A stretch of DNA of 56,800 bases from Beijerinckiaceae bacterium (GTDB lineage: Bacteria > Bacteroidota > Bacteroidia > Chitinophagales > Chitinophagaceae): the NCBI GenBank assembly GCA_903970475.1, contig CAJCIQ010000096.1:1-56800 (forward strand), given 5' to 3'. Both the position numbers and the translations under genes were made by a program. Within the stretch, counting starts at the first letter, position 1; each line of letters begins with the position of its first letter. Below the pieces are notes generated by a model, which saw only the letters and a list, made by a program, of their open reading frames with translations, was not told the DNA's origin and did no database searches. Shown here piece after piece: positions 26,808 to 36,010 of this stretch.

Positions 26808-27995
26808 TCAGGCTTTTGAAAAGATAAGGGTGGAACAATTACCCCCAAAACCAAAAGAGTTAGACATGACATGGGTTAAAGGTCGTTGCTCATACTCGGT
26901 CACGGGTTTCAGGTTTGACTGGGCTATCGGGTGTTCAAACCGCAATCCCGGGTAAACTTCCTGATGGATCAGGCTTAACACACTAAATACGGCCTCTACC
27001 GCTCCAGCCGCTCCCAGCGTATGGCCGGTTGAGCCCTTGGTGGACGAAAAAGGAGGCACCCTTTGTCCAAACAAACGCAGCATGGCTTTGGCTTCCACTT
27101 CGTCATTATTTTCGGTGGCCGTACCATGGGCGTTTATGTAACTAATATCTGAGCATTGTAGTCCGGAGGCTTGGAGGGCCTGTTGCATGGATCGAAAGGG
27201 TCCTTCCCCTTCTTCGGATAAGGACGATGGATGATACGCATCGGCTGCATTACCCGCTCCGCTCAACACGGCATACACCTTCGAGCCCGCCCGGAGGTCC
27301 TCCTCCCGCTCCAAAACAAGGAAGGCGGCACCTTCTCCCAAATTCAATCCTTGCCGGTCCCTATCAAAGGGACGACATAGTTCCGGGGACAAAATACGCA
27401 AGGCGTTGAAGCCATTGAGGGTAAACTTGGCCAGGCTGTCCACGCCTCCTGCAATGACCTTATCAGCCCTTCCATGGCGCAGTAGGCGAGCGCCATACAT
27501 CAGGGCATTGGCAGAAGAAGAACAGGCGGTATTGAAGGTATTGATGATGCCCTTGATTCCATACCTGGATTGCAAATACACGCCTACAGATCCCAGGTCA
27601 TAAGCGGACAAGTAGGCTGAACCTTCGGCCTTGGCATGGGAATCTTTATAGAGTTCATCGGTGAGACACATACCACCTACTGTAGTGGCATTTATCAGGG
27701 CTACATTTTGGTCTGTGAGCGGCAGTAGGTTGGCATCCCGGATGGCTTGCTCAAATGCATCCAATGCCAACAACATGGTTCGGGTCAGGCCGGCCCCGCT
27801 TGCGCGCAAGCGGGCCTGCATGGAGGGATTGGCTTCTTTGATTTCCGCGCAAGGTAAGATCCCCGCATACCGGGTCGTAAAACCTTCTAAGGACCCAATC
27901 CCACAGCTCCCTGCTATAAGGGCCTGTCTGTTGGCCTCTGTTCCATTTCCAATGGCACTCGTTAATCCCATTCCTGTAACGACTATCCTGCTCAA
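26808..27995 (-). CDS. Beta-ketoacyl-ACP synthase (KS 4), partner of CLF 2
   Basis: 395 residues, MSRIVVTGMGLTSAIGNG start. The triad is complete: Cys near 158 in FNTACSSSANALMYG, then INAHGTATENND and TKGSTGHTLGAAG. C-terminal SNSFGFGGNCSTLIFSK is nearly identical to that of KS 3, so the two are likely duplicates. Its start overlaps the glycosyltransferase stop by four bases. It has no long low-complexity insertion, unlike KS 2 and KS 3. Confidence 0.9.
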   Translation of the reverse strand: MSRIVVTGMGLTSAIGNGTEANRQALIAGSCGIGSLEGFTTRYAGILPCAEIKEANPSMQARLRASGAGLTRTMLLALDAFEQAIRDANLLPLTDQNVALINATTVGGMCLTDELYKDSHAKAEGSAYLSAYDLGSVGVYLQSRYGIKGIINTFNTACSSSANALMYGARLLRHGRADKVIAGGVDSLAKFTLNGFNALRILSPELCRPFDRDRQGLNLGEGAAFLVLEREEDLRAGSKVYAVLSGAGNAADAYHPSSLSEEGEGPFRSMQQALQASGLQCSDISYINAHGTATENNDEVEAKAMLRLFGQRVPPFSSTKGSTGHTLGAAGAVEAVFSVLSLIHQEVYPGLRFEHPIAQSNLKPVTEYEQRPLTHVMSNSFGFGGNCSTLIFSKA

Positions 27996-28741
27996 TGATG
28001 CTTCGGTTTTGCTGTAAAGATACGCCTAAGAATATCTCTGGGTTTGATATATAAAAAGCTCGTCAGCACCAGTACGGTATTCAAAAGGCTGATCCTTGTA
28101 AAATCTTTAAAGGGCCTGAAGTGGGTTACCCTTTCTGGTGCCGGCGGATAGTATACGCTGATGGGGATGGATAATACGGGTATGCCGCTCCAGGCTGACC
28201 TGACCAGCACTTCTATTTCAAACTCGTATTTGCGGGTGACCCAAATACTGCCGGCGTACCTCCCTATAGGATATAACCTATATCCAGATTGGGTATCCGG
28301 ACAATGTATACCCGTTTCCAGGTGGAACCAAAAGTTAGAGAAACGATTGGCAAAACTACTGGCTCCCGGTTGACCGGCCTTGTCCATGTTCCTGGCCCCT
28401 ATGACCAACGCACCCGGATGCCGCTCCCGCGCGGCGAAAAAAGCATACAGGTCGGCGGCATAATGTTGTCCATCAGCATCCATAGATATGGCATAATGAA
28501 ATCCCATTTGCCGGGCTTTCTTAAAGCCTTGACGGAGTGCATATCCTTTGCCCTTATTGGGCGAATATTGCACCGCCGTAACCTGAGGAAAGGCGGCCAA
28601 AACGGCTGCCGTTTGATCCGTAGCACCATCATTGACCACCAGCACATGGGGGGTAATCTCCAATACCTGAGCAATCACGGTAGCCAGTGTAGCGGCGTTA
28701 TTGTAGGTTGGAATAAGGACACAGGTATCAGGATGCGCCAT
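27992..28741 (-). CDS. Family 2 glycosyltransferase
   Basis: 249 residues with the GT-A fold of polyprenyl-phosphate sugar transferases: CVLIPTYNNAATLATVI at the start, then VVNDGATDQT and SMDADGQHYAADL with the DxD-like metal site. The C-terminal part has a hydrophobic helix. It is the first gene of the minus-strand arm and is coupled to KS 4 by a four-base overlap, so it probably acts in the pigment or associated glycolipid pathway. The CDF gene ends three bases upstream on the same strand. Confidence 0.88.
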   Translation of the reverse strand: MAHPDTCVLIPTYNNAATLATVIAQVLEITPHVLVVNDGATDQTAAVLAAFPQVTAVQYSPNKGKGYALRQGFKKARQMGFHYAISMDADGQHYAADLYAFFAARERHPGALVIGARNMDKAGQPGASSFANRFSNFWFHLETGIHCPDTQSGYRLYPIGRYAGSIWVTRKYEFEIEVLVRSAWSGIPVLSIPISVYYPPAPERVTHFRPFKDFTRISLLNTVLVLTSFLYIKPRDILRRIFTAKPKHH

Positions 28742-28744
28742 GTT

Positions 28745-29746
28745 TTATGCCTCCGGCGCTGCTTGGATCGCATAATGCTTCCGATTGGGCAGCACATTTT
28801 CTTTGGTCCAGGTAATGGTCATGTTTTGGGCTTCGGTCCGGGCGGGGCAATTCGGCACCTGGCAATAATGGCAGCAAGCAGGTTCACAAGGATCGGTATG
28901 AATAAAAAACTCTGCTTTGCCTTTGGAAAAGTTTCCGTTGACGGTTTTTTCCATCTGGGAAACGAGGTCATGCACCGTTTCCAGCGTATAATAATAAGGG
29001 AGGGTCAGGTGACAGTCTATATGATAACTGTTCCCGTAGCGTTGTACGCGCATGTTGTGCACGTCTATCCAGGCGGGCTGCCTGTGCTTGTTGAGGATGT
29101 CCACAATTTCATCAATGACATCCAGGTCGGTCTCATCCATAAGGCCGGATACGGATTTACGCAAGAGCTTAAATCCACTAACCAATATGATGGCGCCCGC
29201 CACAAAAGAGGCCAAAGGATCCACCCATAATAACCCGGTAAAGTCGATAATGGCTACTGCGGCGATGACGCCTATACTGCTGTAACTATCCGATAAAATA
29301 TGTTTGCCGTTCCCTTCCAGGGTCAGGGAGTGCAATTGCCTTCCCCTTTTGATAAACCACCAGCCCGTAAGGCCATTGAGTACACCCCCTAAGGCTATCA
29401 GCCACAGCGCCTTATTGAGGTTGGCCAGGGGCATGGGATGGATGTAGTGCAGCACCGCGTTATAGATAATGCCTATACCCGCAAATGCAATCATAGCGCC
29501 TTCAAATCCTATGGAGAAAAACTCGATCTTACCATGTCCATAGGGATGGTCCCTATCACTGGGTTTGGATGCAAGAAATATGCTGTAAAACGCAAACATC
29601 CCTGCCACAATGTTGATGATAGACTCCAGCGCATCGGAAAGCACGACCACCGACCTGGATACATAGTAAGCATAAAACTTAATGGCGGTGATGATCGCTG
29701 CAATGATGATGGACAGGGTAATGAGTCGAAGCTCTTGTTTCTTCAC
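28745..29746 (-). CDS. Cation diffusion facilitator family transporter
   Basis: 333 residues beginning at a GTG (29746). Six membrane segments are predicted in the first 210 residues, with the CDF pattern DALESIINIVAG and DRDHPYGHGKIEFFS (His-Pro-x-Gly-His), and a later cytosolic domain with SYHIDCHLTLPYY. The C-terminus adds a Cys-rich segment with CEPACCHYC and NCPAR. CDF proteins export Zn, Fe, Mn or Co in exchange for protons. It abuts the glycosyltransferase gene, so may be co-transcribed, but a pigment role is not evident. Confidence 0.9.
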   Translation of the reverse strand: MKKQELRLITLSIIIAAIITAIKFYAYYVSRSVVVLSDALESIINIVAGMFAFYSIFLASKPSDRDHPYGHGKIEFFSIGFEGAMIAFAGIGIIYNAVLHYIHPMPLANLNKALWLIALGGVLNGLTGWWFIKRGRQLHSLTLEGNGKHILSDSYSSIGVIAAVAIIDFTGLLWVDPLASFVAGAIILVSGFKLLRKSVSGLMDETDLDVIDEIVDILNKHRQPAWIDVHNMRVQRYGNSYHIDCHLTLPYYYTLETVHDLVSQMEKTVNGNFSKGKAEFFIHTDPCEPACCHYCQVPNCPARTEAQNMTITWTKENVLPNRKHYAIQAAPEA

Positions 29747-29794
29747 TACGATGTGTTTGAGGTTGACCGCAGCAAAGGTAGAGCAATGATCTGG

Positions 29795-31027
29795 CTAATG
29801 AAAGAAAATATACGCTACAAAAATGGCCGTAACCACCCCTAAAAGATCGGCGACCAATCCTGCCCAGGCGGCATACCTGATTTTTTTAATACCAACGCTC
29901 CCAAAATACATAGCTATGATCAGGAAAGTAGTTTCTGCCGAATTTTGCATGATGGAGGCCAGTCGCCCGGCAAACGTATCTACGTTTCCATGGTCCATTA
30001 CATTGAGCATCAGACCCCGGGAAGCTACCCCACTGAAAGGCCGCATCAATGCCACGGGTAAGGCAGGCACAAAGTCAGTATTTAATCCACACTTCGCCAC
30101 GACCCAGCCTATACCCTGTTCCAGATAATCCAATGCCCCACAGTCCCTGAATACACGCACCCCTACGAGCATGCCCACCAGGTAAGGCAGGATCTTCACC
30201 ATGACTTCCCATCCTTCTTTAGCCCCTTCCAAAAAGGAATCAAACAGGGGTACTTTCTTGATCAGGCCGCAGGTCAGGAAGGTAACGATGAGCACTAACA
30301 GCAGCAGATTACCCGCCACTTCAGAAAACACTTCCTTACTGGTGTCGCTCATGTTACTTACCACGAGCAGTAGTCCGCCGGTAAACACCATGAGTCCTCC
30401 CAATCCGAGTATCAACACCCAGTCCAGGCGTATACGCTGTACGATCATCATCAGCAGGATGCTTAAAATGGTAGAGGCTACGGTGGCAATGATACAGGGT
30501 ATGAATATAAAGGCAGGTTGGGTAGAATGCATGGTCATGCGGTACCCGATCACACTCAAGGGTACCAGGGTAAGCCCTGAGGTATGCAGGACAAGGAACA
30601 TGATCATGGCGTTGGATGCCCGCTCCTTGTTGGGATTCAGTTCCTGGAGACTGGCCATGGCTTTGAGGGCAAAGGGGGTTGCGGCATTGTCCAGCCCCAA
30701 CATATTGGCGGAGAAGTTCATGACCATATGCCCAGTGGCGGGATGATCTTTGGGCACTTCCGGAAATAGCCTTGTGAAAAAAGGACCCAGTACTTTAGAG
30801 AGAAAGCGCACAATACCAGCCTTTTCGGCTATACTGAGGAGTCCCATGAAGAAAATCATCACCCCCGCTAAGGGTAGTGCGACATCCGTTACCGTGGTTT
30901 TGCAAGCTTCAAATATCCCTTTACCTAAAGTGCTGAAAACTTGGGTGTCCCCCAAGAAGACGGCCTTGACACAGGCTATCCCCAGGGCAAGGGCAAAAAA
31001 GACAAACCAGATGATGTTCAAGGCCAT
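29795..31027 (-). CDS. Nucleoside-recognition (SpmA/SpmB-like) membrane protein
   Basis: About 410 residues, mostly hydrophobic, with two related halves. The first half has GDTQVFSTLGKGIFEACKT and GLDNAATPFALKAM, and the second half has FDSFLEGAKEGWEVMVKILPYLVGM. This is the fused SpmA/SpmB (nucleoside recognition, Gate domain) layout. The ATG at 31027 (MALNIIWF) fits the family better than the upstream codon at 31063, which would overlap the ychF promoter. Function in non-sporulating bacteria is unknown; transport is suspected. Confidence 0.83.
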   Translation of the reverse strand: MALNIIWFVFFALALGIACVKAVFLGDTQVFSTLGKGIFEACKTTVTDVALPLAGVMIFFMGLLSIAEKAGIVRFLSKVLGPFFTRLFPEVPKDHPATGHMVMNFSANMLGLDNAATPFALKAMASLQELNPNKERASNAMIMFLVLHTSGLTLVPLSVIGYRMTMHSTQPAFIFIPCIIATVASTILSILLMMIVQRIRLDWVLILGLGGLMVFTGGLLLVVSNMSDTSKEVFSEVAGNLLLLVLIVTFLTCGLIKKVPLFDSFLEGAKEGWEVMVKILPYLVGMLVGVRVFRDCGALDYLEQGIGWVVAKCGLNTDFVPALPVALMRPFSGVASRGLMLNVMDHGNVDTFAGRLASIMQNSAETTFLIIAMYFGSVGIKKIRYAAWAGLVADLLGVVTAIFVAYIFFH

Positions 31028-31047
31028 TCGCAAATATATATTATCCG

Positions 31048-31056
31048 TACCTTTGC
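31048..31056 (+). promoter_or_regulatory. Bacteroidota -7 box before ychF
   Basis: TACCTTTGC, a full match to TAnnTTTGC, ends 16 bases before the ychF ATG. A weak TTCG word about 18 bases upstream could serve as the -33 element. Confidence 0.7.
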
Positions 31057-31072
31057 GCACCAATAAACGGAT

Positions 31073-32173
31073 ATGGCATTACAAGCGGGCATAGTTGGTT
31101 TACCCAACGTAGGAAAATCTACCCTTTTTAACGCCCTGAGCAATGCAAAGGCCCAGGCAGCAAACTTTCCCTTTTGCACCATAGAACCCAACGTAGGGGT
31201 CATCACGGTACCGGACAGCCGACTCATTGAGCTGGAAAGGCTGGTGAAACCCCAGAAGGTCGTACCCACCACGGTCGAGATCGTGGATATCGCTGGGCTG
31301 GTAAAAGGCGCTTCCAAAGGGGAAGGATTGGGTAACCAGTTCCTGGGTAACATCCGCAATACGGACGCCATCATCCACGTATTGCGTTGCTTTGACGACG
31401 ACAACGTGATCCATGTGGATGGTAAGGTAGATCCCGTCAGTGACAAAGAAATCATCGATATAGAACTCCAGCTCAAAGACCTGGAAGGGGTAGATAGGAA
31501 GATTTCCAAGATCGAAAAGCAATCCAAAACCGGGGATAAGGATGCTGTTAGGGCTTACGAAGTACTAACGGCGCTTAAAGCCCACCTGGAAGCCGGCAAA
31601 AACGCACGTGGCTTCGACATCAGCCCGGAGGAGAAAGAAAAATTCCTCAAAGACCTGGCCCTGTTAACCATCAAGCCCGTCATCTATGTATGTAACGTAG
31701 ATGAAGCTTCCGTGGTGAAAGGAAACAAGCATACCGAAGCAGTGAAGAACGCCATTAAGGATGAAAATGCAGAAATTCTTTTAGTGTCTGCTGCCATTGA
31801 AAGCGAAATCGCGGTCATGGAAAGTTTTGAAGACCGGCAGTTGTTCTTAGAAGATTTAGGACTCAGCGAAAGCGGCGTAGCCCGTCTGATCCGCTCTACT
31901 TATCACCTGCTCCACCTGATCACCTACTTCACCGCTGGTGTTCAGGAAGTAAAAGCCTGGACCATTACCAAGGGTATGCTGGCGCCCCAGGCAGCCGGTG
32001 TCATCCACTCTGATTTCGAAAAAGGATTCATCCGCGCCGAAGTGATCCGTTACGCAGACTTCGTCAAATATGGCTCTGAGGCTGCCTGCCGCGACAACGG
32101 CAAACTCGCCGTACAGGGAAAAGATTACCTCGTCGAGGATGGGGACATTATGCACTTCAGGTTTAACGTTTAA
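31073..32173 (+). CDS. ychF: Redox-regulated ATPase / GTPase YchF (OLA1 family)
   Basis: 366 residues, the normal YchF length. The P-loop is GLPNVGKSTLFNALS, followed by NFPFCTIEPNVGV, DIAGLVKGASKGEGLGN (G3) and a C-terminal TGS-like domain ending in DGDIMHFRFNV. YchF binds ATP in preference to GTP and associates with ribosomes. It has its own -7 box and is followed by a strong terminator. Confidence 0.97.
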   Translation: MALQAGIVGLPNVGKSTLFNALSNAKAQAANFPFCTIEPNVGVITVPDSRLIELERLVKPQKVVPTTVEIVDIAGLVKGASKGEGLGNQFLGNIRNTDAIIHVLRCFDDDNVIHVDGKVDPVSDKEIIDIELQLKDLEGVDRKISKIEKQSKTGDKDAVRAYEVLTALKAHLEAGKNARGFDISPEEKEKFLKDLALLTIKPVIYVCNVDEASVVKGNKHTEAVKNAIKDENAEILLVSAAIESEIAVMESFEDRQLFLEDLGLSESGVARLIRSTYHLLHLITYFTAGVQEVKAWTITKGMLAPQAAGVIHSDFEKGFIRAEVIRYADFVKYGSEAACRDNGKLAVQGKDYLVEDGDIMHFRFNV

Positions 32174-32238
32174 CACGCCTGTGCGCTTAGGCGCCTCAGA
32201 GGGTATGTGTGGACTGCGGCCGCGCTCGTTTACAGTAA

Positions 32239-32272
32239 AAAGCCCGCGATTCTTTCGAGACGCGGGCTTTTG
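32239..32272 (+). terminator. Rho-independent terminator after ychF
   Basis: AAAGCCCGCG at 32239-32248 pairs with CGCGGGCTTT at 32261-32270 around a 12-base loop, with an A-run before and a T-run after. It can serve ychF on the plus strand and, being symmetrical with flanking A/T runs, perhaps the convergent receptor gene. Confidence 0.88.
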
Positions 32273-32312
32273 TATGCGTGCGACTTCAGAGGGTCGCAAT
32301 CTTTGGGCCGTT

Positions 32313-34970
32313 TTAAAAGACGTTATATCCGATAGAAATATAGTACAAGCCCCCGATGGAAGGCCCTCCAATTTCGTTGGAGTAATAATGGTTTGTCAGG
32401 TTATTTGCTCCAAGCTTAATGATGCTGCGGATCTTAGGCAACTTCATGCTTAGCTGTGCATCCAGGGTAGAGAATGCCGGCAGGTTGCCGCTGATAAAGG
32501 TATTTTGGGTTTCAGTAGCTTCCTGCCAGCGCCAGGTTACGTTAAACCCGTACTTCTTGGCGATGGTATAGTTGGCCAAAGAGATATTGAATTTCCATTC
32601 CGGCGTATTGAAGAAAGTTACCAGTCCGGCCTGTACATTGTTGATCTTATTGAACATGACGTTACCGCTGGCAATAAATCCATGATCCATCTGGTAACTC
32701 AGGCTTAACCCACTTCCGTAAGTATTTACTTTGGTGTTAGAGTTGACGGCCATTTCATAGACCGTCTGGTTGGCTGCACCAGGGTTCTGTACCAGTACCG
32801 CCGTAGTAATGAAATTGGTGTACTGAGCGTAGAAGGCAAAGAAGTCAATGAGCAGTTGTTTGGAGACCAGTCCCTTATACCCTACTTCATAAGAGCTCAC
32901 ATTTTCTGGTTTGAATTTCTTGTATTGGTAAGGAGTCAAAGGCCCTTGTCCTGCTTCATATTTATTCAAGGTGGCCGTATCAAATACAGGGTTGGTATTA
33001 AAGTTGAAGAAAGCAGGGAATTGAGGTAATCCGCCGATCAATCTGGCAGAGCCCGTGTTGAGGTCTATGAATTGGTTTTGGGTAGAAGGGAAACGGTAGG
33101 CCGTCTGGTAGGACAGGCGGATATTGTTGTCCTTGGCTACTTTGATCAAGGCTGTTAACCGGGGCGTAAACCTGCCCTGGAAGTTTTGGTTCTTATCATA
33201 ACGGCCAGCCAAGGTGATTTTTAAGATATCATCGATAAACCCTTTCTGGATCTGGGCATAGGCTCCTTCCTCACTGATGGGAATGGATCCTGCCGTATCG
33301 GCAAACAAGGTACCATGTGAGTTCAGCACATATCTTTTATAAGAACCTCCAATGGTGACATCCGCCCATTTCCACACGTCGGCAAAATCATACATAGCGT
33401 CTGCTACATAAAGGTTGGTACGGTCCACAAACAAGGCTCCTTGGGGAATGGGCTTATTAGCAAAATAATTAAACGCCTGCTGGAAGCCGGCACTTCCGGG
33501 CAACAAGCGCCCAGTATCCGCAACAGAACGAGCATAACCCTGGGCCTGGGCATAGGGCTTTCCTGCCAGTAAAGCACCCACGTAATTGGTCACATAGGTG
33601 GGCGCCCATTGGGCAGCGGTTGGTGACCAGTACTCATCGATGAGCTGGGCCATGACGGTTGCATTATAAGAATCACCCGAGTTTTCCTGGGTGGTATAGG
33701 CCCTTACATAAAAGCGCCGTCCTTTTACCTCTGCCTTGTACTGACCGATATTCACGTTTTTGAGGTCGTAACGGTCAGAGCCGGTGTAAACGGTGTTGGC
33801 CCTACCATAGTAGCCGGTGAGGGTGGCCTCGGTGGTATTGGTGATTTTATAGGCCAGTACAGCGTCCAGTTTCAGGTTATAGGTATTGTAATCGACAATG
33901 TTGCGGTCAATGTAACCGGTCCTGGAGACAATGGAGTCAGCTCCGGCAGGGATAAGGGCACCCAGGCCTTTAGCCCTCATAATCTGGTTGACGTTAAAAC
34001 TGATTTCATCCCCGTACACGTTTACGCCATTGTAAGAGGAGGAGGAGGAACGGTCTCCTGGTATGGGTTGACCCAGGGTCTCGGAATAGTTCCGGTAATC
34101 ACTGGCCATCCAGTCGGTAGCAGCCAGGTATTCTCCGGATATCTTAAAGGCGAATTTATTGTTGAAGGCCTGGGCCCAACGCAGTTGCCAATCATAATAA
34201 GGTTTTGCGGCCTGGGATGGGTCACCCAGGTGGTTGACCCCTTGTTTGATCTGTACGCTCAATCCCTGGTATTTAAAAGGGTCTTTGCTGTTGATCAGTA
34301 ACGTACCATTCATCCCGCCTGATCCATAGAGTGCAGAAGAGGCGCCGGGTAACAATTCCACGTTATCCACGTCGAGTTCATTAAGCCCCACAATATTGCC
34401 CACCGAGAAATTCAGACCAGGTGCCTGATTATCCATTCCATCAGTGAGCTGGTTCATCCTCAGGTTACCAGAGCCATTGAACCCGCGGGTACCCAAAGAA
34501 GTAAAGGTCATCGAAGAGTTCACCACGTCCACCCCATTGAGGTGTGTCAATGCGTCATAAAAAGTAGCGGCGGGCGTGCCCAGGATATCGGCGTGGCCTA
34601 ACCGTTCAATGGATACCGGTGATTCCAGAATCCTTTGTGGAACACGGGTAGCCGACACGACCACCTCCTGACCCAAAGCCGAAACAACTTCCATTTTTAC
34701 CTGTACAGATTCCGCTGAAGTCACTACCACTTCCTGGGACGCAAAACCTACGGATGAAACTTCCAGGGTCACTGGTAATTTACCAGGCACCGATAATTTG
34801 AAAAAACCTCTGTCATTGGTAAACGTTCCCAGGGTACTTCCTTTAACAGTAACCGTAACAGCAGGCAGCACTTCACCCGATGAAGCGCTATGGATGGTTC
34901 CGCTGATGGTAACTGTTTGCGCAGCCAGTTGCAAAGGCAGTAAACAAAGGGCAAAAAGCATTTGTTTCAT
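32313..34970 (-). CDS. TonB-dependent receptor with carboxypeptidase-regulatory-like N-terminal domain
   Basis: About 885 residues. The ATG at 34970 (MKQMLFALCLLPLQLAAQ) gives a proper signal peptide; longer in-frame starts exist at 34988 and 34994. Then comes a beta-sandwich CarboxypepD_reg-like domain (TVTISGTIHSASSGEVLPAVTV), a plug domain (ATRVPQRILESPVSIERLG and VELLPGASSALYGSGGMNG) and a long beta-barrel ending in an aromatic-rich strand with C-terminal Phe (YISIGYNVF). It imports a large substrate across the outer membrane with TonB energy. No SusD partner gene follows, so it is more likely a siderophore, cobalamin or peptide-type receptor than a glycan one; the ligand is unknown. Confidence 0.92.
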   Translation of the reverse strand: MKQMLFALCLLPLQLAAQTVTISGTIHSASSGEVLPAVTVTVKGSTLGTFTNDRGFFKLSVPGKLPVTLEVSSVGFASQEVVVTSAESVQVKMEVVSALGQEVVVSATRVPQRILESPVSIERLGHADILGTPAATFYDALTHLNGVDVVNSSMTFTSLGTRGFNGSGNLRMNQLTDGMDNQAPGLNFSVGNIVGLNELDVDNVELLPGASSALYGSGGMNGTLLINSKDPFKYQGLSVQIKQGVNHLGDPSQAAKPYYDWQLRWAQAFNNKFAFKISGEYLAATDWMASDYRNYSETLGQPIPGDRSSSSSYNGVNVYGDEISFNVNQIMRAKGLGALIPAGADSIVSRTGYIDRNIVDYNTYNLKLDAVLAYKITNTTEATLTGYYGRANTVYTGSDRYDLKNVNIGQYKAEVKGRRFYVRAYTTQENSGDSYNATVMAQLIDEYWSPTAAQWAPTYVTNYVGALLAGKPYAQAQGYARSVADTGRLLPGSAGFQQAFNYFANKPIPQGALFVDRTNLYVADAMYDFADVWKWADVTIGGSYKRYVLNSHGTLFADTAGSIPISEEGAYAQIQKGFIDDILKITLAGRYDKNQNFQGRFTPRLTALIKVAKDNNIRLSYQTAYRFPSTQNQFIDLNTGSARLIGGLPQFPAFFNFNTNPVFDTATLNKYEAGQGPLTPYQYKKFKPENVSSYEVGYKGLVSKQLLIDFFAFYAQYTNFITTAVLVQNPGAANQTVYEMAVNSNTKVNTYGSGLSLSYQMDHGFIASGNVMFNKINNVQAGLVTFFNTPEWKFNISLANYTIAKKYGFNVTWRWQEATETQNTFISGNLPAFSTLDAQLSMKLPKIRSIIKLGANNLTNHYYSNEIGGPSIGGLYYISIGYNVF

Positions 34971-34992
34971 AAAGGCAAACATTCTCATAAAC

Positions 34993-35048
34993 AAGCATTT
35001 GGTAATGTCTCGATAAAGTATTTAGTAAATTAAGCATTTGTAATGTCT
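34993..35048. repeat. Direct repeats upstream of the TonB receptor
   Basis: AAGCATTTGGTAATGTCT at 34993-35010 and AAGCATTTGTAATGTCT at 35032-35048 are near-identical direct copies. A more degenerate copy (AAGTATTTAGTAAATT) lies between them at about 35016. They occupy the space between the divergent receptor and purC genes and could be regulator binding sites. Confidence 0.6.
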
Positions 35049-35071
35049 TTTTTTAAATTATTTGCATTTTG

Positions 35072-35080
35072 TAGGTTTGC
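35072..35080 (+). promoter_or_regulatory. Bacteroidota -7 box before purC
   Basis: TAGGTTTGC matches TAnnTTTGC and ends three bases before the purC ATG, which implies a very short or absent leader. Confidence 0.65.
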
Positions 35081-35083
35081 GCC

Positions 35084-36010
35084 ATGGCTCCATTTCAATT
35101 CCCAGATCAGACTCAGTTTTATAAAGGAAAAGTAAGAGACGTTTACTCTTTTGACGACCTGCTGGTCATGATCGCTTCAGACAGGATATCCGCATTCGAT
35201 GTCATTCTGCCCCGCCCCATTCCTTACAAGGGTCAGGTGTTGAACCAAATCGCCGCTTACATGCTGGATGCGACCAAAGACATTTGCCCCAATTGGTTGC
35301 TGGGCGTGCCCGCCCCCAATGTATCCATGGGTAAACGCTGTGAGCCCTTCAGGGTGGAAATGGTCGTGAGGGGTAACCTTACCGGTCATGCCTGGAGGAC
35401 CTATTCCAGTGGTTTGAGGACCTTATGCGGGGTAGCCCTTCCGGAAGGAATGAAAGAAAATGATTACTTCCCTACCCCCATCATCACCCCTTCCACCAAA
35501 GCAGAAGAAGGACATGATGAAGACATCTCCCGAGAAGAAATTATTGCGCGCGGCATTGTCCCTGAAGCAGACTATGCCCAACTGGAAAAGTACGCCCTGA
35601 CCTTATTTGCCCGGGGTAAAGAAATCGCTGCTTCCAGGGGATTGATCCTGGTGGATACCAAATATGAATTTGGAAAAATAGGTGATACTTTATACCTCAT
35701 GGATGAGATCCACACCCCAGACTCCTCCCGGTATTTTTACGCCGATGGATTTGAGGAGCGCCAGCAAAAAGGGGAGCGGCAACTGCAGTTATCCAAAGAG
35801 TTTGTACGCGAATGGCTGATTGCAAATGGATTCATGGGTAAGGAAGGACAAAGCGTTCCTAACATGGACGACCAATGGGTGGAGACCATTTCCAACCGAT
35901 ACATTGAACTATATGAAAAGGTGATTGGCCAGCCCTTCAAAAAGGAAAACTGGACCGATGATCAGGTTTACCAGGCTGTAGTCAAAGCAGTGGAAGCTCA
36001 GAAAAAATAG
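35084..36010 (+). CDS. purC: Phosphoribosylaminoimidazole-succinocarboxamide synthase
   Basis: 308 residues. The SAICAR synthetase signature is clear: [13 protein letters not shown] at the N-terminus, [19 protein letters not shown], then [13 protein letters not shown] and LVDTKYEFG. It condenses CAIR with aspartate using ATP in purine synthesis. The last 13 bases overlap the convergent gene ending at 35998. Parts of this 3' end reappear twice downstream, at 37511-37556 and about 38845-38876. Confidence 0.97.
   Translation: MAPFQFPDQTQFYKGKVRDVYSFDDLLVMIASDRISAFDVILPRPIPYKGQVLNQIAAYMLDATKDICPNWLLGVPAPNVSMGKRCEPFRVEMVVRGNLTGHAWRTYSSGLRTLCGVALPEGMKENDYFPTPIITPSTKAEEGHDEDISREEIIARGIVPEADYAQLEKYALTLFARGKEIAASRGLILVDTKYEFGKIGDTLYLMDEIHTPDSSRYFYADGFEERQQKGERQLQLSKEFVREWLIANGFMGKEGQSVPNMDDQWVETISNRYIELYEKVIGQPFKKENWTDDQVYQAVVKAVEAQKK

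Noticed and set aside
28289..29230. 313-residue plus-strand frame opposite the glycosyltransferase and CDF genes
   Set aside because: It is antisense to two well-supported genes and has no recognisable motif.
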